Shown here: positions 16,459 through 24,949 of the stretch, piece by piece
Layout of the letters: every line of letters starts with the position of its first letter
How positions within the stretch are numbered: position 1 is the first letter of the stretch
NCBI RefSeq assembly: GCF_003026105.1
Contig: NZ_PYNW01000005.1
Span: 186,001 to 250,000, forward strand
Length of the DNA: 64,000 bases
From: Photobacterium sp. GB-56
GTDB lineage: Bacteria; Pseudomonadota; Gammaproteobacteria; Enterobacterales; Vibrionaceae
Reading direction: 5' to 3'
Position numbers and translations under genes: made by a program
Notes under the pieces: model-generated
Seen by the model: the letters and a program-made list of their open reading frames with translations, nothing else
Databases searched by the model: none
Told to the model about the DNA's origin: nothing

Positions 16459-17916
16459 ATGCCAGTCTCTGAAGGATTAAACTTCGCATTGATGCTTGCT
16501 GAATCAGGCGTTATTGATAGTGCTGTTCATGAAGTCATGGTACGTCCGCAGTTATTAATGGCGGCAGAATCTAGCCCTGGTGTTAAAACGGCGATGAAAA
16601 ACCAAGTCATGAAATGGCGAGGGCAAATGATCCGTCAAACCGCTAAGGGAACGGTGGTAGAACGGTTTCATGACGAAATAGAGCTTTATCAACAAGTCTG
16701 TAAATGGGATCAAGATTATTTTATCGAGCATGCTGATGAAGTCGTAAAAAAGCTGGAAGGGCAGTCTTCGTTTTATTTCAAAGCAAAAAATCTTGTAGCC
16801 AAAGAACACCAGAAACATAACCCGATGTTTCAACGATTCTTTTGTGACAAGTGGTATGAGTATATTGCTTATGCCTTAAAAGAAGCGCAAGAATCGGAAA
16901 TTGAAGAAAATAAAGAAGATTTGTTGAAAGACTTGTATCAGCGTATTGAAACGTTAAAGCAAGTGGAAGAAGTAACTGAAGCTGGCGATGAGAAAAAGGC
17001 CGGTCGTTTATGGGATATGGCAAAAGCGAAATTGACGCAGACTGATGTCGATGTCATGAAGAAAATTGCTAAGTTTTTAAAAAACAATAACGGCTTGCAA
17101 GATATTGCTGAGAAGTTAGGGCGTATGGCCAGTGAAGTCGATGATCCTAATAAAGAGCGCGTAAAAGCAGAAGAACTTAAACTGGTGGAAGAGAAAAGTG
17201 ACAATGTCACTGATGATATTGTCGGGATCCATGAAAGTGACGATCTCGCCAAACTCTTACCTAATGAAGCAATGTTTTTAGCCTATCCTGAATTAGAAGT
17301 GGTGTTCTATAAACACTTAGCCGATAAACGCTTAATGAATTACCGTATGCAAGGTACGCAGCGTAAACTACGTAAGGTAAAAGCGTATAAGCGACAAACT
17401 AAACAGGTAGATCAAGATAAAGGCCCATTTATTGTTTGTATTGATGCTTCAGGTTCTATGTCGGGTTTCCCTGAAAATTGTGCCAAAGCACTGGCTTATG
17501 GCTTAATGCAAATAGCACTTGCTGATGAACGTGATTGTTATGTCATTATGTTTTCAACTCAACAGATTACGTACGAGTTGACGAAGCAAGATGGGTTAAG
17601 CGAAGTGGTTAACTTTTTATCTTATTCATTTCATGGCGGTACGGATCTTGGTCCTGTATTAGATCAATCGATTGATTTGATGAGTGACGGTAAATATAAA
17701 AACGCTGATCTCGTGGTGCTATCTGACTTTATTGCGCCTAGCCAGCCTGAGGCTATGTTAAGCCGAGTAGAAAAACTGAAAGCCCAGAAGAACCGTTTTC
17801 ATGCCGTTAACCTGTCAAAATACGGCAATCCAGAACTTTTAGAGATGTTCGATCATTGTTGGTCTTATCACCCTTCTAAATTAAGTCAACTAGGTAAATT
17901 ATTCCGTATTCGTTAA
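16459..17916 (+). CDS. viaA: VWA-domain protein ViaA, RavA partner
   Basis: This 485-residue protein (E. coli ViaA 483) consists of a helical, charged N-terminal part and a C-terminal von Willebrand factor A domain. The metal-ion-dependent adhesion site DASGSMSG begins near residue 329, and supporting TDLG and SDF motifs follow. ViaA stimulates RavA ATPase and links it to membrane respiratory substrates. The gene is preceded by AAAGGAGAA about seven bases before the ATG. It forms a two-gene operon with ravA, with a stem-loop between them. Confidence 0.95.
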   Translation: MPVSEGLNFALMLAESGVIDSAVHEVMVRPQLLMAAESSPGVKTAMKNQVMKWRGQMIRQTAKGTVVERFHDEIELYQQVCKWDQDYFIEHADEVVKKLEGQSSFYFKAKNLVAKEHQKHNPMFQRFFCDKWYEYIAYALKEAQESEIEENKEDLLKDLYQRIETLKQVEEVTEAGDEKKAGRLWDMAKAKLTQTDVDVMKKIAKFLKNNNGLQDIAEKLGRMASEVDDPNKERVKAEELKLVEEKSDNVTDDIVGIHESDDLAKLLPNEAMFLAYPELEVVFYKHLADKRLMNYRMQGTQRKLRKVKAYKRQTKQVDQDKGPFIVCIDASGSMSGFPENCAKALAYGLMQIALADERDCYVIMFSTQQITYELTKQDGLSEVVNFLSYSFHGGTDLGPVLDQSIDLMSDGKYKNADLVVLSDFIAPSQPEAMLSRVEKLKAQKNRFHAVNLSKYGNPELLEMFDHCWSYHPSKLSQLGKLFRIR

Positions 17917-17930
17917 TGTTTACATTATTC

Positions 17931-17963
17931 GCGCTATAGCTTAATCCTGTAACGCTATAGCGC
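17931..17963. terminator. Hairpin between convergent viaA and the glutamate-receptor-like gene
   Basis: GCGCTATAGC (17931-17940) pairs with GCTATAGCGC (17954-17963) around a 13-base loop. A T-rich tract follows only after about ten bases, so termination strength is uncertain. Confidence 0.5.
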
Positions 17964-17994
17964 AAATATCTGTTTTTTCTTTTTATGTTCTGCG

Positions 17995-19215
17995 CTATTT
18001 GATTTTAAAGTATTCAAGCAATGCATTACGCCATTCATTACTCTGCCTAAATTGTAGTAATTCTCGGTTTACTGATTCTTCGTAAGGGCTTTGCTCTATT
18101 AACGCGATACCATAATTTTGCTTTTCAAATTGATAAGGTAAGACAGTTAATTTTTCATATTTACCGTTTTGTTTTGCGATCTTTAGCTCGTATTTTACGA
18201 TTGCATCATCATTCACGGCAGCATCGATTTCACCACGTTCTAAAGCATCCAACATTTCAACGACTGTGTCGTATTGACGATGGGCAATACTGTGACGAGT
18301 TAAAAATTGCGACGACGTTGAAGCAGTCTTTGCGCCAGTATTAACATTCGCTAAATCGTTGGGGCTTTTTATATCGCTATTAATTAATCCGATAGTAAAT
18401 GTACTGGCTAAAACTGCGGTGATACTGGCAATAAACAGGGTTGTGAAAACCGCCAGTGCAACGGTTAGTACTCGTCCTGTTAGCGTTTTAAATTCGTAAT
18501 AATTAAAAGGTCCTTTGGTAATAAATAACAACCCTAGAATAAAACCTTCAATTAATTGCGCGGGTCTTGAACGCATCGAGTAAAGCTTGTCATTAACACG
18601 GTGCTCTAATAAATAATAGAGGCCACCGATAATTGCCGCAGCCGTGACAAAAATAGCAATAATGGTTAAGAGGTGTCTGTTAGTTATAATACTTTTAAAC
18701 GTATCGAAATGACTGGCAGATTTAACAACAATTGCAAGATGCGTTTCGTAAAAAGAGTGCGAAAAATCAATGATTTGCTCTCGTTCTGGTGTGATCGATA
18801 AACACGATAACCCAATATCGATTTCTTTTGCCGCAACCGCTTGTAATAGATCTTTTAAAGGGTAATTTTTGAAGGTGTAAGGGATCTCCAACTTTTCAGC
18901 TATTTGCTGCCATAGTAAAATACTTAATCCTGTATATTCACCAAATTGATCTTGCATAACAAAAGGAGGGCAAATATAAGTGCCGATGACCAGTTCCTTG
19001 TTGCTTAACGCAGCCGTTGTCAGTTCATGTGATGTATCAACAGCTTGATGGTTTGACTTTGAGGTATCCGTTATTGCTGTCACTGGTGTATTTGCGATGG
19101 CGATATGTGAATAACTTCCCGCAAAAATAACGATTAATAGCACGAGTAAAGGCAGGTGAGGGTACTTAGCGAGGCGTGGAGAACAGTAAATAACAAAAGT
19201 ATTTTCTTGCGACAT
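17995..19215 (-). CDS. Prokaryotic ionotropic-glutamate-receptor-like channel
   Basis: This 406-residue protein has an N-terminal hydrophobic signal or anchor (about 20-42) and a split solute-binding domain whose two lobes (S1 about 72-166 and S2 about 280-400) flank a pore module. The module reads as helix M1 (182-203), a re-entrant segment (about 221-245) and helix M2 (249-274), whose FIASITAVLASTFT resembles the SYTANLAAF gate motif of eukaryotic receptors. Arg145 in TPEREQIIDF is where amino-acid-binding receptors hold the ligand carboxylate, and Asp336/337 in S2 may hold the amino group. The potassium-type filter TVGYG of GluR0 is not seen. It stands alone; AAAGGAT precedes the ATG. Confidence 0.82.
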   Translation of the reverse strand: MSQENTFVIYCSPRLAKYPHLPLLVLLIVIFAGSYSHIAIANTPVTAITDTSKSNHQAVDTSHELTTAALSNKELVIGTYICPPFVMQDQFGEYTGLSILLWQQIAEKLEIPYTFKNYPLKDLLQAVAAKEIDIGLSCLSITPEREQIIDFSHSFYETHLAIVVKSASHFDTFKSIITNRHLLTIIAIFVTAAAIIGGLYYLLEHRVNDKLYSMRSRPAQLIEGFILGLLFITKGPFNYYEFKTLTGRVLTVALAVFTTLFIASITAVLASTFTIGLINSDIKSPNDLANVNTGAKTASTSSQFLTRHSIAHRQYDTVVEMLDALERGEIDAAVNDDAIVKYELKIAKQNGKYEKLTVLPYQFEKQNYGIALIEQSPYEESVNRELLQFRQSNEWRNALLEYFKIK

Positions 19216-19501
19216 TATTAACTATCCTTTTGTTGTTTTTATTATTAAGTATAAATCCTTTCTCTTGTTTTGATTTTTGTACTGATGCGATATTGGACTT
19301 AAAAATGACAAATAAGCAGTGGTAAGAGCTGATAATTTGTATTTTAGAACTAAACAACACGTCAAATTATTAAGATATAGCAATAATAAGTGGACGATTT
19401 AGCCATTTATTTAATCATTAACACCTTAAACACTAAGTTTATCATCGATAAGCATGTACAATGCTGCGCTTTGATAAGATCCAATTCTGCGAGAAGCAAA
19501 G

Positions 19502-20524
19502 ATGACCCAAAAGAAAAACGCACAGCCTAAGCAAGGCTTACACCCACGTAACCCACATCGTGCGCGTTATGATTTTGCGACACTAATTAAAGCCACCCCA
19601 GAGTTAGATCAGCATGTTAGCGAAAATGCTTATGGTGATCTTTCTGTAAACTTCTCCGATCCACTCGCAGTTAAAACATTAAACAAAGCGTTATTAAAGC
19701 ATTTTTATCAAGTGGATCATTGGGATATTCCTGCTGGTTTTTTATGTCCACCCATTCCTGGCCGTGCCGACTATTTGCATTACATTGCTGATTTATTAGC
19801 GCAATCTAACGAAGGGGCGATTCCTCAAGGTAAAGGTATTCGTGGTTTAGACATTGGTATCGGTGCAAACTGCGTCTACCCAATTATTGGACATCGTGTT
19901 TATGGCTGGCAATTTGTTGGTTCAGAGATCGATCCTCTTGCTGTGAAATCAGCAAAATTCATTGCAGGTAACAATCCACGTTTAAAAGGCGCTATTCAAA
20001 TTCGTCTACAAAAGAATGCTGATAATATCTTTACAGATACGATCAATGATGAAGAAGTGTTTGATTTTACGTTATGTAATCCGCCATTCCATAGCTCTGA
20101 AGAAGAAGCAATGGCAGGTTCTGAACGAAAAGTTCGTAACCTTGCAGCAAATGCGAATAAGAAACAACAAGCTCGTTCTCGCGGTAAAGTATCGCCTGCT
20201 TTTAATAATGCGAAGTCATCAACAACACCTGTATTAAACTTTGGTGGTCAAAAAGCTGAATTGTGGTGTAAAGGCGGTGAAGTCGGTTTTATCAAAAAAA
20301 TGATCAACCAAAGTGCAAGTAAGGCTACACAGTGCTTCTGGTTTACCACTTTAGTCTCGAAGAAAGAAAACCTAGGCGTACTTTACAAGCAACTTGAGAA
20401 AGTGGGTGCGGTTTCGGTAAAAACTATTGAAATGTCACAAGGTCAAAAGATCTCACGTCTTATTGCTTGGACGTTCTTAAACGAAGAACAGCAACAAGAA
20501 TGGCGCCAAGAGCGCTGGAGCTAA
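19502..20524 (+). CDS. rlmF: 23S rRNA (adenine-1618-N6)-methyltransferase RlmF
   Basis: This 340-residue enzyme methylates A1618 of 23S rRNA using S-adenosylmethionine. The cofactor loop [12 protein letters not shown] (116-127), the acidic SEID (141-144) and the catalytic NPPF (193-196) followed by HSSEEEA are diagnostic of RlmF and its family. The basic N terminus fits rRNA binding. It is a single-gene unit with a hairpin after the stop. Confidence 0.95.
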   Translation: MTQKKNAQPKQGLHPRNPHRARYDFATLIKATPELDQHVSENAYGDLSVNFSDPLAVKTLNKALLKHFYQVDHWDIPAGFLCPPIPGRADYLHYIADLLAQSNEGAIPQGKGIRGLDIGIGANCVYPIIGHRVYGWQFVGSEIDPLAVKSAKFIAGNNPRLKGAIQIRLQKNADNIFTDTINDEEVFDFTLCNPPFHSSEEEAMAGSERKVRNLAANANKKQQARSRGKVSPAFNNAKSSTTPVLNFGGQKAELWCKGGEVGFIKKMINQSASKATQCFWFTTLVSKKENLGVLYKQLEKVGAVSVKTIEMSQGQKISRLIAWTFLNEEQQQEWRQERWS

Positions 20525-20543
20525 TTTAGCTTTTGCTATAAAT

Positions 20544-20571
20544 AAGCGATGTATTTATCAATACATCGCTT
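20544..20571 (+). terminator. Hairpin after rlmF
   Basis: AAGCGATGTAT (20544-20554) and ATACATCGCTT (20561-20571) form an 11-base stem with a six-base loop, 20 bases after the stop. The T run is weak. Confidence 0.6.
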
Positions 20572-20636
20572 TATGATTGGTTCTCATTAATATCCAAAGA
20601 TTACACAGAATTAGAATCATAGAACATACCACTATG

Positions 20637-20825
20637 TTAATTTAATGTTGCTTCCTCTAGCAGTCCAATAAGCTCACTCTCTGTTTGCGGTATTCTTGCC
20701 AATTCTAATAGAGGAGAATCACCTCCTTTCAGCATATAAGCCGTATTTGTGCAGTGATCATGATGGAACCATTTACCGTTAATACAAAGATCGGTATAGC
20801 ATCTTTTATCTTTTCTTAATTTCAT
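20637..20825 (-). CDS. Small Cys/His-rich protein of unknown function
   Basis: This 62-residue product is read from the ATG at 20825, which has a consensus AGGAGGT five bases upstream. A longer frame exists but has no comparable site. The N-terminal half holds Cys9, Cys14, His21, His22, His24 and Cys25, a spacing that could bind a metal such as zinc or iron, and the C-terminal half is acidic and probably helical. I know no family. The gene is divergent from the first DUF523-DUF1722 gene, and the shared upstream region contains an 18-base palindrome and the TTGTACAA cluster, so it may belong to the same regulon. Confidence 0.6.
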   Translation of the reverse strand: MKLRKDKRCYTDLCINGKWFHHDHCTNTAYMLKGGDSPLLELARIPQTESELIGLLEEATLN

Positions 20826-20856
20826 ACCACCTCCTGTTAACAATAAGCTTCTTTCC

Positions 20857-20874
20857 AAATCATCATGATGATTT
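20857..20874. promoter_or_regulatory. Perfect 18-base palindrome upstream of the small Cys/His-rich gene
   Basis: AAATCATCATGATGATTT is fully self-complementary and lies 31 bases upstream of the minus-strand start at 20825, where an operator or promoter-overlapping site would be expected. The binding protein is unknown. Confidence 0.5.
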
Positions 20875-20976
20875 AGATCAAGTTAAGGTATTGTTAATTA
20901 AATATTAACGATAAGTGTGTTTTAAGCCTTATAGGCGCTCTCATTCGCCATCACAATACTTATACAATAAAAAAAA

Positions 20977-21034
20977 CTTGTACAAGGTGATCTATTTGTC
21001 TACATTGATTGTACAACAAGAAATAACTGTACAA
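20977..21034 (+). promoter_or_regulatory. Cluster of TTGTACAA palindromes upstream of the first DUF523-DUF1722 gene
   Basis: CTTGTACAAG (20977-20986), the related TTGTCTACA (20996-21004), TTGTACAA (21009-21016) and TGTACAA (21028-21034) lie within 58 bases. The same 10-base palindrome heads the cluster before the MerR-type gene at 24821. The likely binder is that regulator. Confidence 0.7.
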
Positions 21035-21048
21035 CTTTGGAGGCGGGT

Positions 21049-21996
21049 ATGGGTATCCCTGTAGGAATCAGTTCATGTGTATTAGGCGAGAAAGTACGCT
21101 TTGATGGCGGGCATAAACGTAATCGTTTTGTAGCAGAAGACTTAGCTGAATACTTCAGCTTTAGAGCGGTATGTCCTGAAATGGCTATTGGGATGTCTAC
21201 GCCGCGTCCGGTGATTCGTTTACAAGATAATGGCATTGAAGTACGGCTTGTTGATAGTAAAGATAATGCTATTGATCACACTGATAAAATGAAGGCGTTC
21301 GCCGATGAAATTATACCTAGTTTTGAGTGGTTACGTGGCTATGTGGTGTGCGCTAAATCACCTTCTTGTGGTATGGAACGAGTTAAATTGTATTTAGAAA
21401 ATGGTAACTCAGTACCAGGCGGATCTGTTGGTATCTATACCAAGCGTCTAATGGAAGCAATGCCATGGTTACCTATTGAAGAAGATGGCCGACTATGTGA
21501 TCCAGTACTGCGAGAGAATTTTATCTTCCGTGTTTATGCACTTGATGATCTCTATCGTAGTGTTGACGGTGGTATTACTCGAGGAAAAATCATTAAGTTT
21601 CATTCTCGTTACAAACTTTGCTTAATGGCACATCATCAAGAGTCTTATCGTTCGCTTGGACGCTTAGTATCGAAAATTCATGAGTGGGATGATTTAATTG
21701 AGTTCTTCTTAACTTATCGTCAGCAATTTATGGACGCTCTGAAAAACCGTGCAAGCCGTAAAAATAACACCAACGTGTTAATGCATATTCAAGGTTACTT
21801 TAAACGTGATTTAGATAAGGATCAAAAAGCAGAGTTACGTGATGTAATTATGCGCTATCGTGAGGGAAATATTCCTTTAATTGCCCCGCTAACACTTATT
21901 AATCATCACTTAACAGTAAACCCTGATGAATATCTTGCAACGCAAGCATATTTATCTCCTTACCCTGAAAAACTAAAGCTTCGTTTCTCATTGTAA
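21049..21996 (+). CDS. DUF523-DUF1722 fusion protein, copy 1
   Basis: This 315-residue protein has an N-terminal DUF523 domain (about 1-150) and a C-terminal DUF1722 domain (about 190-310). DUF1722 is the domain of E. coli YbgA, whose gene lies next to the photolyase gene. DUF523 cysteines are visible in GISSC, in CPE and in the CAKSPSCG block, and could bind a metal or cluster. The biochemical role is unknown; the recurrent link with photolyases suggests a part in light or oxidative DNA stress. The ATG at 21049 follows TTGGAGG by five bases and is preferred over an upstream TTG. The gene is followed by a Trp-rich small gene and a second copy of itself. Confidence 0.9.
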   Translation: MGIPVGISSCVLGEKVRFDGGHKRNRFVAEDLAEYFSFRAVCPEMAIGMSTPRPVIRLQDNGIEVRLVDSKDNAIDHTDKMKAFADEIIPSFEWLRGYVVCAKSPSCGMERVKLYLENGNSVPGGSVGIYTKRLMEAMPWLPIEEDGRLCDPVLRENFIFRVYALDDLYRSVDGGITRGKIIKFHSRYKLCLMAHHQESYRSLGRLVSKIHEWDDLIEFFLTYRQQFMDALKNRASRKNNTNVLMHIQGYFKRDLDKDQKAELRDVIMRYREGNIPLIAPLTLINHHLTVNPDEYLATQAYLSPYPEKLKLRFSL

Positions 21997-22019
21997 TAAT
22001 GAAATTAAGGGTAAATATA

Positions 22020-22235
22020 GTGAATCAATTCAACCCTAAAAAGTTGTTAAACAGTAAGTGGACTGCTGCAGTCCCTAAAAATAAAGAAAAACATTTTATT
22101 ATTACTGAACTTGAAATTAACGAGGAAGGTAAGGTACTTCATTGCACGATGGAAGCAGTAATGTCTAAACGTGAATTTATAATTAATTGGCAAGATTTAA
22201 GAAATACTTCGTTATGGCATCAAGGGTGGAAATAA
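22020..22235 (+). CDS. Small Trp-rich protein, TIGR02450 family
   Basis: This 71-residue protein is read from a GTG at 22020. The family normally begins just before the NPKKLL block, and an AAGGG lies about eight bases upstream. An ATG at 21999 would add seven residues. NPKKLLNSKWTA, NKEKHF, a central beta-rich part and the terminal WHQGWK are typical of TIGR02450/DUF2389, which often lies near photolyase or cryptochrome genes. The function is unknown. It sits between two DUF523-DUF1722 paralogues and starts within about 25 bases of the first one's stop, so it is probably co-transcribed with it. Confidence 0.82.
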   Translation: MNQFNPKKLLNSKWTAAVPKNKEKHFIITELEINEEGKVLHCTMEAVMSKREFIINWQDLRNTSLWHQGWK

Positions 22236-22364
22236 TGTGAGCAATGTTATTAATAGAAAAGATGTAACTAATCATTACAGCATTATTACATTCAATATTA
22301 TTTTATAGCAATATTATCCCTAATTATTTTATGGTTTATATGGTTAAGCGTCAACGGAGTATTT

Positions 22365-23318
22365 ATGGCGATTATAGTAGGAATAAGTGGTTGCCTTTTA
22401 GGACAACAAGTACGTTTTGACGGTGGTCATAAGCGTTTCAAATTCGCAGACGAAGAGTTAAGTGATTATTTTGAGTTCAAGCCTATTTGTCCAGAGGTTG
22501 GCATAGGCATGACAATCCCACGTCCAGTTATTCGTTTATTAGATAACAGTATTGATGTTCGTTTAGTTGATAGTAAAGATAATACACTTGATTATACTGA
22601 CAAAATGAACGAATTTACTGATAATGTTTTACCTTCATTAGAAACATTGTGTGGTTACATTGTATGTGCCAAATCGCCTTCTTGCGGTATGGAGCGAGTT
22701 AAACTTTATCTTGATAATGGTCACTCAGTACCTGGCGGTTCTGTTGGTATTTATACTAAACGCCTTATGCAGAAAATGCCTTGGTTACCGATTGAAGAAG
22801 ATGGTCGCTTATGTGATCCGGTATTAAGGGAGAACTTTGTTTTTCGGGTTTATGCACTTAATGATTTATATGAGAGTGTTAAAGGTGAGGACGGAATTAC
22901 TAGTAATAAATTAATGAAATTCCATGCTCGTTATAAATTAGCGTTGATGGCAAGCCACCCAGCAACGTACCGTAAGCTTGGTCAGTTATTAGCTAAAAGT
23001 CATCAATGGAACGATATTAATGCGTTCTTTGTAGAGTATCGTCAATTATTAATGGACGGTTTAAAGCATCGTTCAAATTGCAAAACGAATACGAATGTAC
23101 TGCTACATATTCAAGGTTACTTTAAACGTAATTTAGATAAACAACAAAAAGCAGAATTACGCGATGTTATTATGCGCTATCGTGAAGGTAACCTGCCATT
23201 AATCGCACCGTTAACACTCATCAATCATCATTTAGCATTAAACCCTAATGAGTATTTATCAAAACAAGCTTATTTAGCGCCTTATCCTGAAGCATTGAAG
23301 TTACGTTATTCATTATAA
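22365..23318 (+). CDS. DUF523-DUF1722 fusion protein, copy 2
   Basis: This 317-residue paralogue of the protein at 21049 has the same two domains and the same cysteine positions (GISGC, CPE, CAKSPSCG). By eye roughly three quarters of residues are identical, and blocks such as the one around LRDVIMRYREGN are unchanged. It is a tandem duplication separated only by the Trp-rich gene. CGGAG precedes the ATG. No TTGTACAA site is found in the 129 bases upstream, so it may depend on read-through from copy 1 or on a different promoter. Retention of both copies suggests dosage or division of labour. Confidence 0.9.
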   Translation: MAIIVGISGCLLGQQVRFDGGHKRFKFADEELSDYFEFKPICPEVGIGMTIPRPVIRLLDNSIDVRLVDSKDNTLDYTDKMNEFTDNVLPSLETLCGYIVCAKSPSCGMERVKLYLDNGHSVPGGSVGIYTKRLMQKMPWLPIEEDGRLCDPVLRENFVFRVYALNDLYESVKGEDGITSNKLMKFHARYKLALMASHPATYRKLGQLLAKSHQWNDINAFFVEYRQLLMDGLKHRSNCKTNTNVLLHIQGYFKRNLDKQQKAELRDVIMRYREGNLPLIAPLTLINHHLALNPNEYLSKQAYLAPYPEALKLRYSL

Positions 23319-23445
23319 ATACGTATTGTGGTTTTTAAGATATAAACGCCATATGTTGAACTAAAATAACCATTAGGCTACATCAATAGATTATTAAATG
23401 TAGTCTGTATACTTATTATTCTTTTCAATTATTCAAGGTAGAAAA

Positions 23446-24714
23446 ATGAAAGACGAAACGCTATCCATTCACAGTGGTTACGAAACCGATCCGACAACTA
23501 AATCAGTCGCAACACCAATTTATCAAACGGTAGCCTACGAGTTTGATGATGCACAGCACGGTGCTGATCTTTTTAATCTTGAAGTGCCGGGCAATATTTA
23601 TACCCGTATCATGAACCCGACCAATGACGTATTAGAAAAACGTATGGCTGCGCTTGAAGGAGGTATTGCGGGTTTAGTGGTCAGTGCTGGAAGCGCGGCG
23701 ATTAACTATGCGATTCTAACCCTAGCTCAAGCAGGGGATAATATTGTATCAACACCACAACTTTATGGCGGAACCTATACGTTATTTGCTCATATGTTAC
23801 CAAGCCAAGGGATTGAAGTTCGGTTTGCAAAAGATGATAAACCAGAATCTATGGCTGCGTTAATCGATGAAAAGACCAAGGCGGTCTATTGTGAAAGTAT
23901 TGGTAATCCTAGTGGTAACATCATTGATCTCGAAAGAGTATCTCAGTTAGCACATGATAAAGGCGTACCTGTTATCGTCGACAACACTGTTGCAACACCT
24001 GTGCTATGTAAACCAATTGAATTTGGCGCTGATATTGTTGTTCACTCATTGACTAAATATGTGGGCGGACATGGAACAACATTAGGTGGCGTTATTGTTG
24101 ATTCAGGGAAATTTCCATGGACACAGTACAAAGATAGATTCCCTGTATTTAGCCAACCAGAACCGTCTTATCATGGTGTTGTATATAATGAAGCGTTTGG
24201 TGAAGCGGCATTTATTGGTAGAGCGCGAACTGTGCCACTAAGAAATACAGGTGCTGCGCTGTCTCCGATGAATGCGTTTATGCTGATGCAAGGTTTGGAA
24301 ACCTTACCATTACGCATGGAGAGACATACTGAAAATGCACTTAAAGTTGCACAATATCTCGCTAACCATGACCAAGTTAGTTGGGTTAACTATGCTGGTC
24401 TTCCTGATTCGGATTATTACGAGTTATCACAAAAATATACCAAGGGTAAACCCTCTGCTATCTTGTCGTTCGGACTGAAAAATGGTTATGAAGCAGGTGT
24501 TCGTTTTTATGATGCACTCGGTTTGTTTAAACGGTTAGTGAATATTGGTGATGCTAAATCACTGGCTTGTCATCCTGCCTCAACCACACATCGACAAATG
24601 ACACCAGAAGAACAGAGCCAAGCTGGTGTTCATCCTGAAATGATAAGACTTTCTATCGGAATTGAACATATTGATGACATCATTGCTGATTTAGAACAAG
24701 CACTTAACGCATAG
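23446..24714 (+). CDS. metY: O-acetylhomoserine sulfhydrylase (MetY-type)
   Basis: This 422-residue PLP enzyme of the Cys/Met metabolism family makes homocysteine directly from O-acetylhomoserine and sulfide. The N-terminal TLSIHSGYETDP, the NPTNDVLEKR block, SAGSAAI and the cofactor lysine in HSLTKYVGGHG fit MetY better than MetB or MetC, which are about 390 residues and lack the inserted segment near residues 230-275. It has its own AAGGT site and a hairpin after its stop. It lies between the two light-linked loci without carrying a TTGTACAA site. Cytosolic tetramer expected. Confidence 0.9.
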   Translation: MKDETLSIHSGYETDPTTKSVATPIYQTVAYEFDDAQHGADLFNLEVPGNIYTRIMNPTNDVLEKRMAALEGGIAGLVVSAGSAAINYAILTLAQAGDNIVSTPQLYGGTYTLFAHMLPSQGIEVRFAKDDKPESMAALIDEKTKAVYCESIGNPSGNIIDLERVSQLAHDKGVPVIVDNTVATPVLCKPIEFGADIVVHSLTKYVGGHGTTLGGVIVDSGKFPWTQYKDRFPVFSQPEPSYHGVVYNEAFGEAAFIGRARTVPLRNTGAALSPMNAFMLMQGLETLPLRMERHTENALKVAQYLANHDQVSWVNYAGLPDSDYYELSQKYTKGKPSAILSFGLKNGYEAGVRFYDALGLFKRLVNIGDAKSLACHPASTTHRQMTPEEQSQAGVHPEMIRLSIGIEHIDDIIADLEQALNA

Positions 24715-24724
24715 CGTTTTTCAA

Positions 24725-24752
24725 TGTGGCAATCATTATTTTGATTGCCACA
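24725..24752 (+). terminator. Hairpin after metY
   Basis: TGTGGCAATC (24725-24734) pairs perfectly with GATTGCCACA (24743-24752). The following T run is weak, so it may stabilise the 3' end or terminate inefficiently. Confidence 0.55.
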
Positions 24753-24820
24753 ATACTTAGCTTATTTCTAATTACTACTCACCACCTCTTTTTTTGATGT
24801 GATACAACTCTAACTTCAAT

Positions 24821-24895
24821 CTTGTACAAGGTTAAATCATTGTACAAGTTGGAGGTTTAACACTATAGTTATACATGAAAGAGCAGTTGTACAAG
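24821..24895 (+). promoter_or_regulatory. Cluster of three TTGTACAA palindromes upstream of the MerR-type gene
   Basis: CTTGTACAAG (24821-24830), TTGTACAAG (24840-24848) and TTGTACAAG (24887-24895) precede the regulator gene. The first two centres are 18 bases apart. The second overlaps the putative -35 element. Autoregulation by the MerR-type protein is the simplest reading. Confidence 0.72.
24840..24869 (+). promoter_or_regulatory. Putative promoter of the MerR-photolyase operon
   Basis: TTGTAC (24840-24845) and TATAGT (24864-24869) are separated by 18 bases, a fair sigma-70 match whose -35 lies inside an operator palindrome. A repressor on the palindrome would block it. Confidence 0.5.
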
Positions 24896-24949
24896 TTTGT
24901 ATTGTTATGTTCTTAAACTAATTATGAAATTACGAATGAAGGTAATAAT

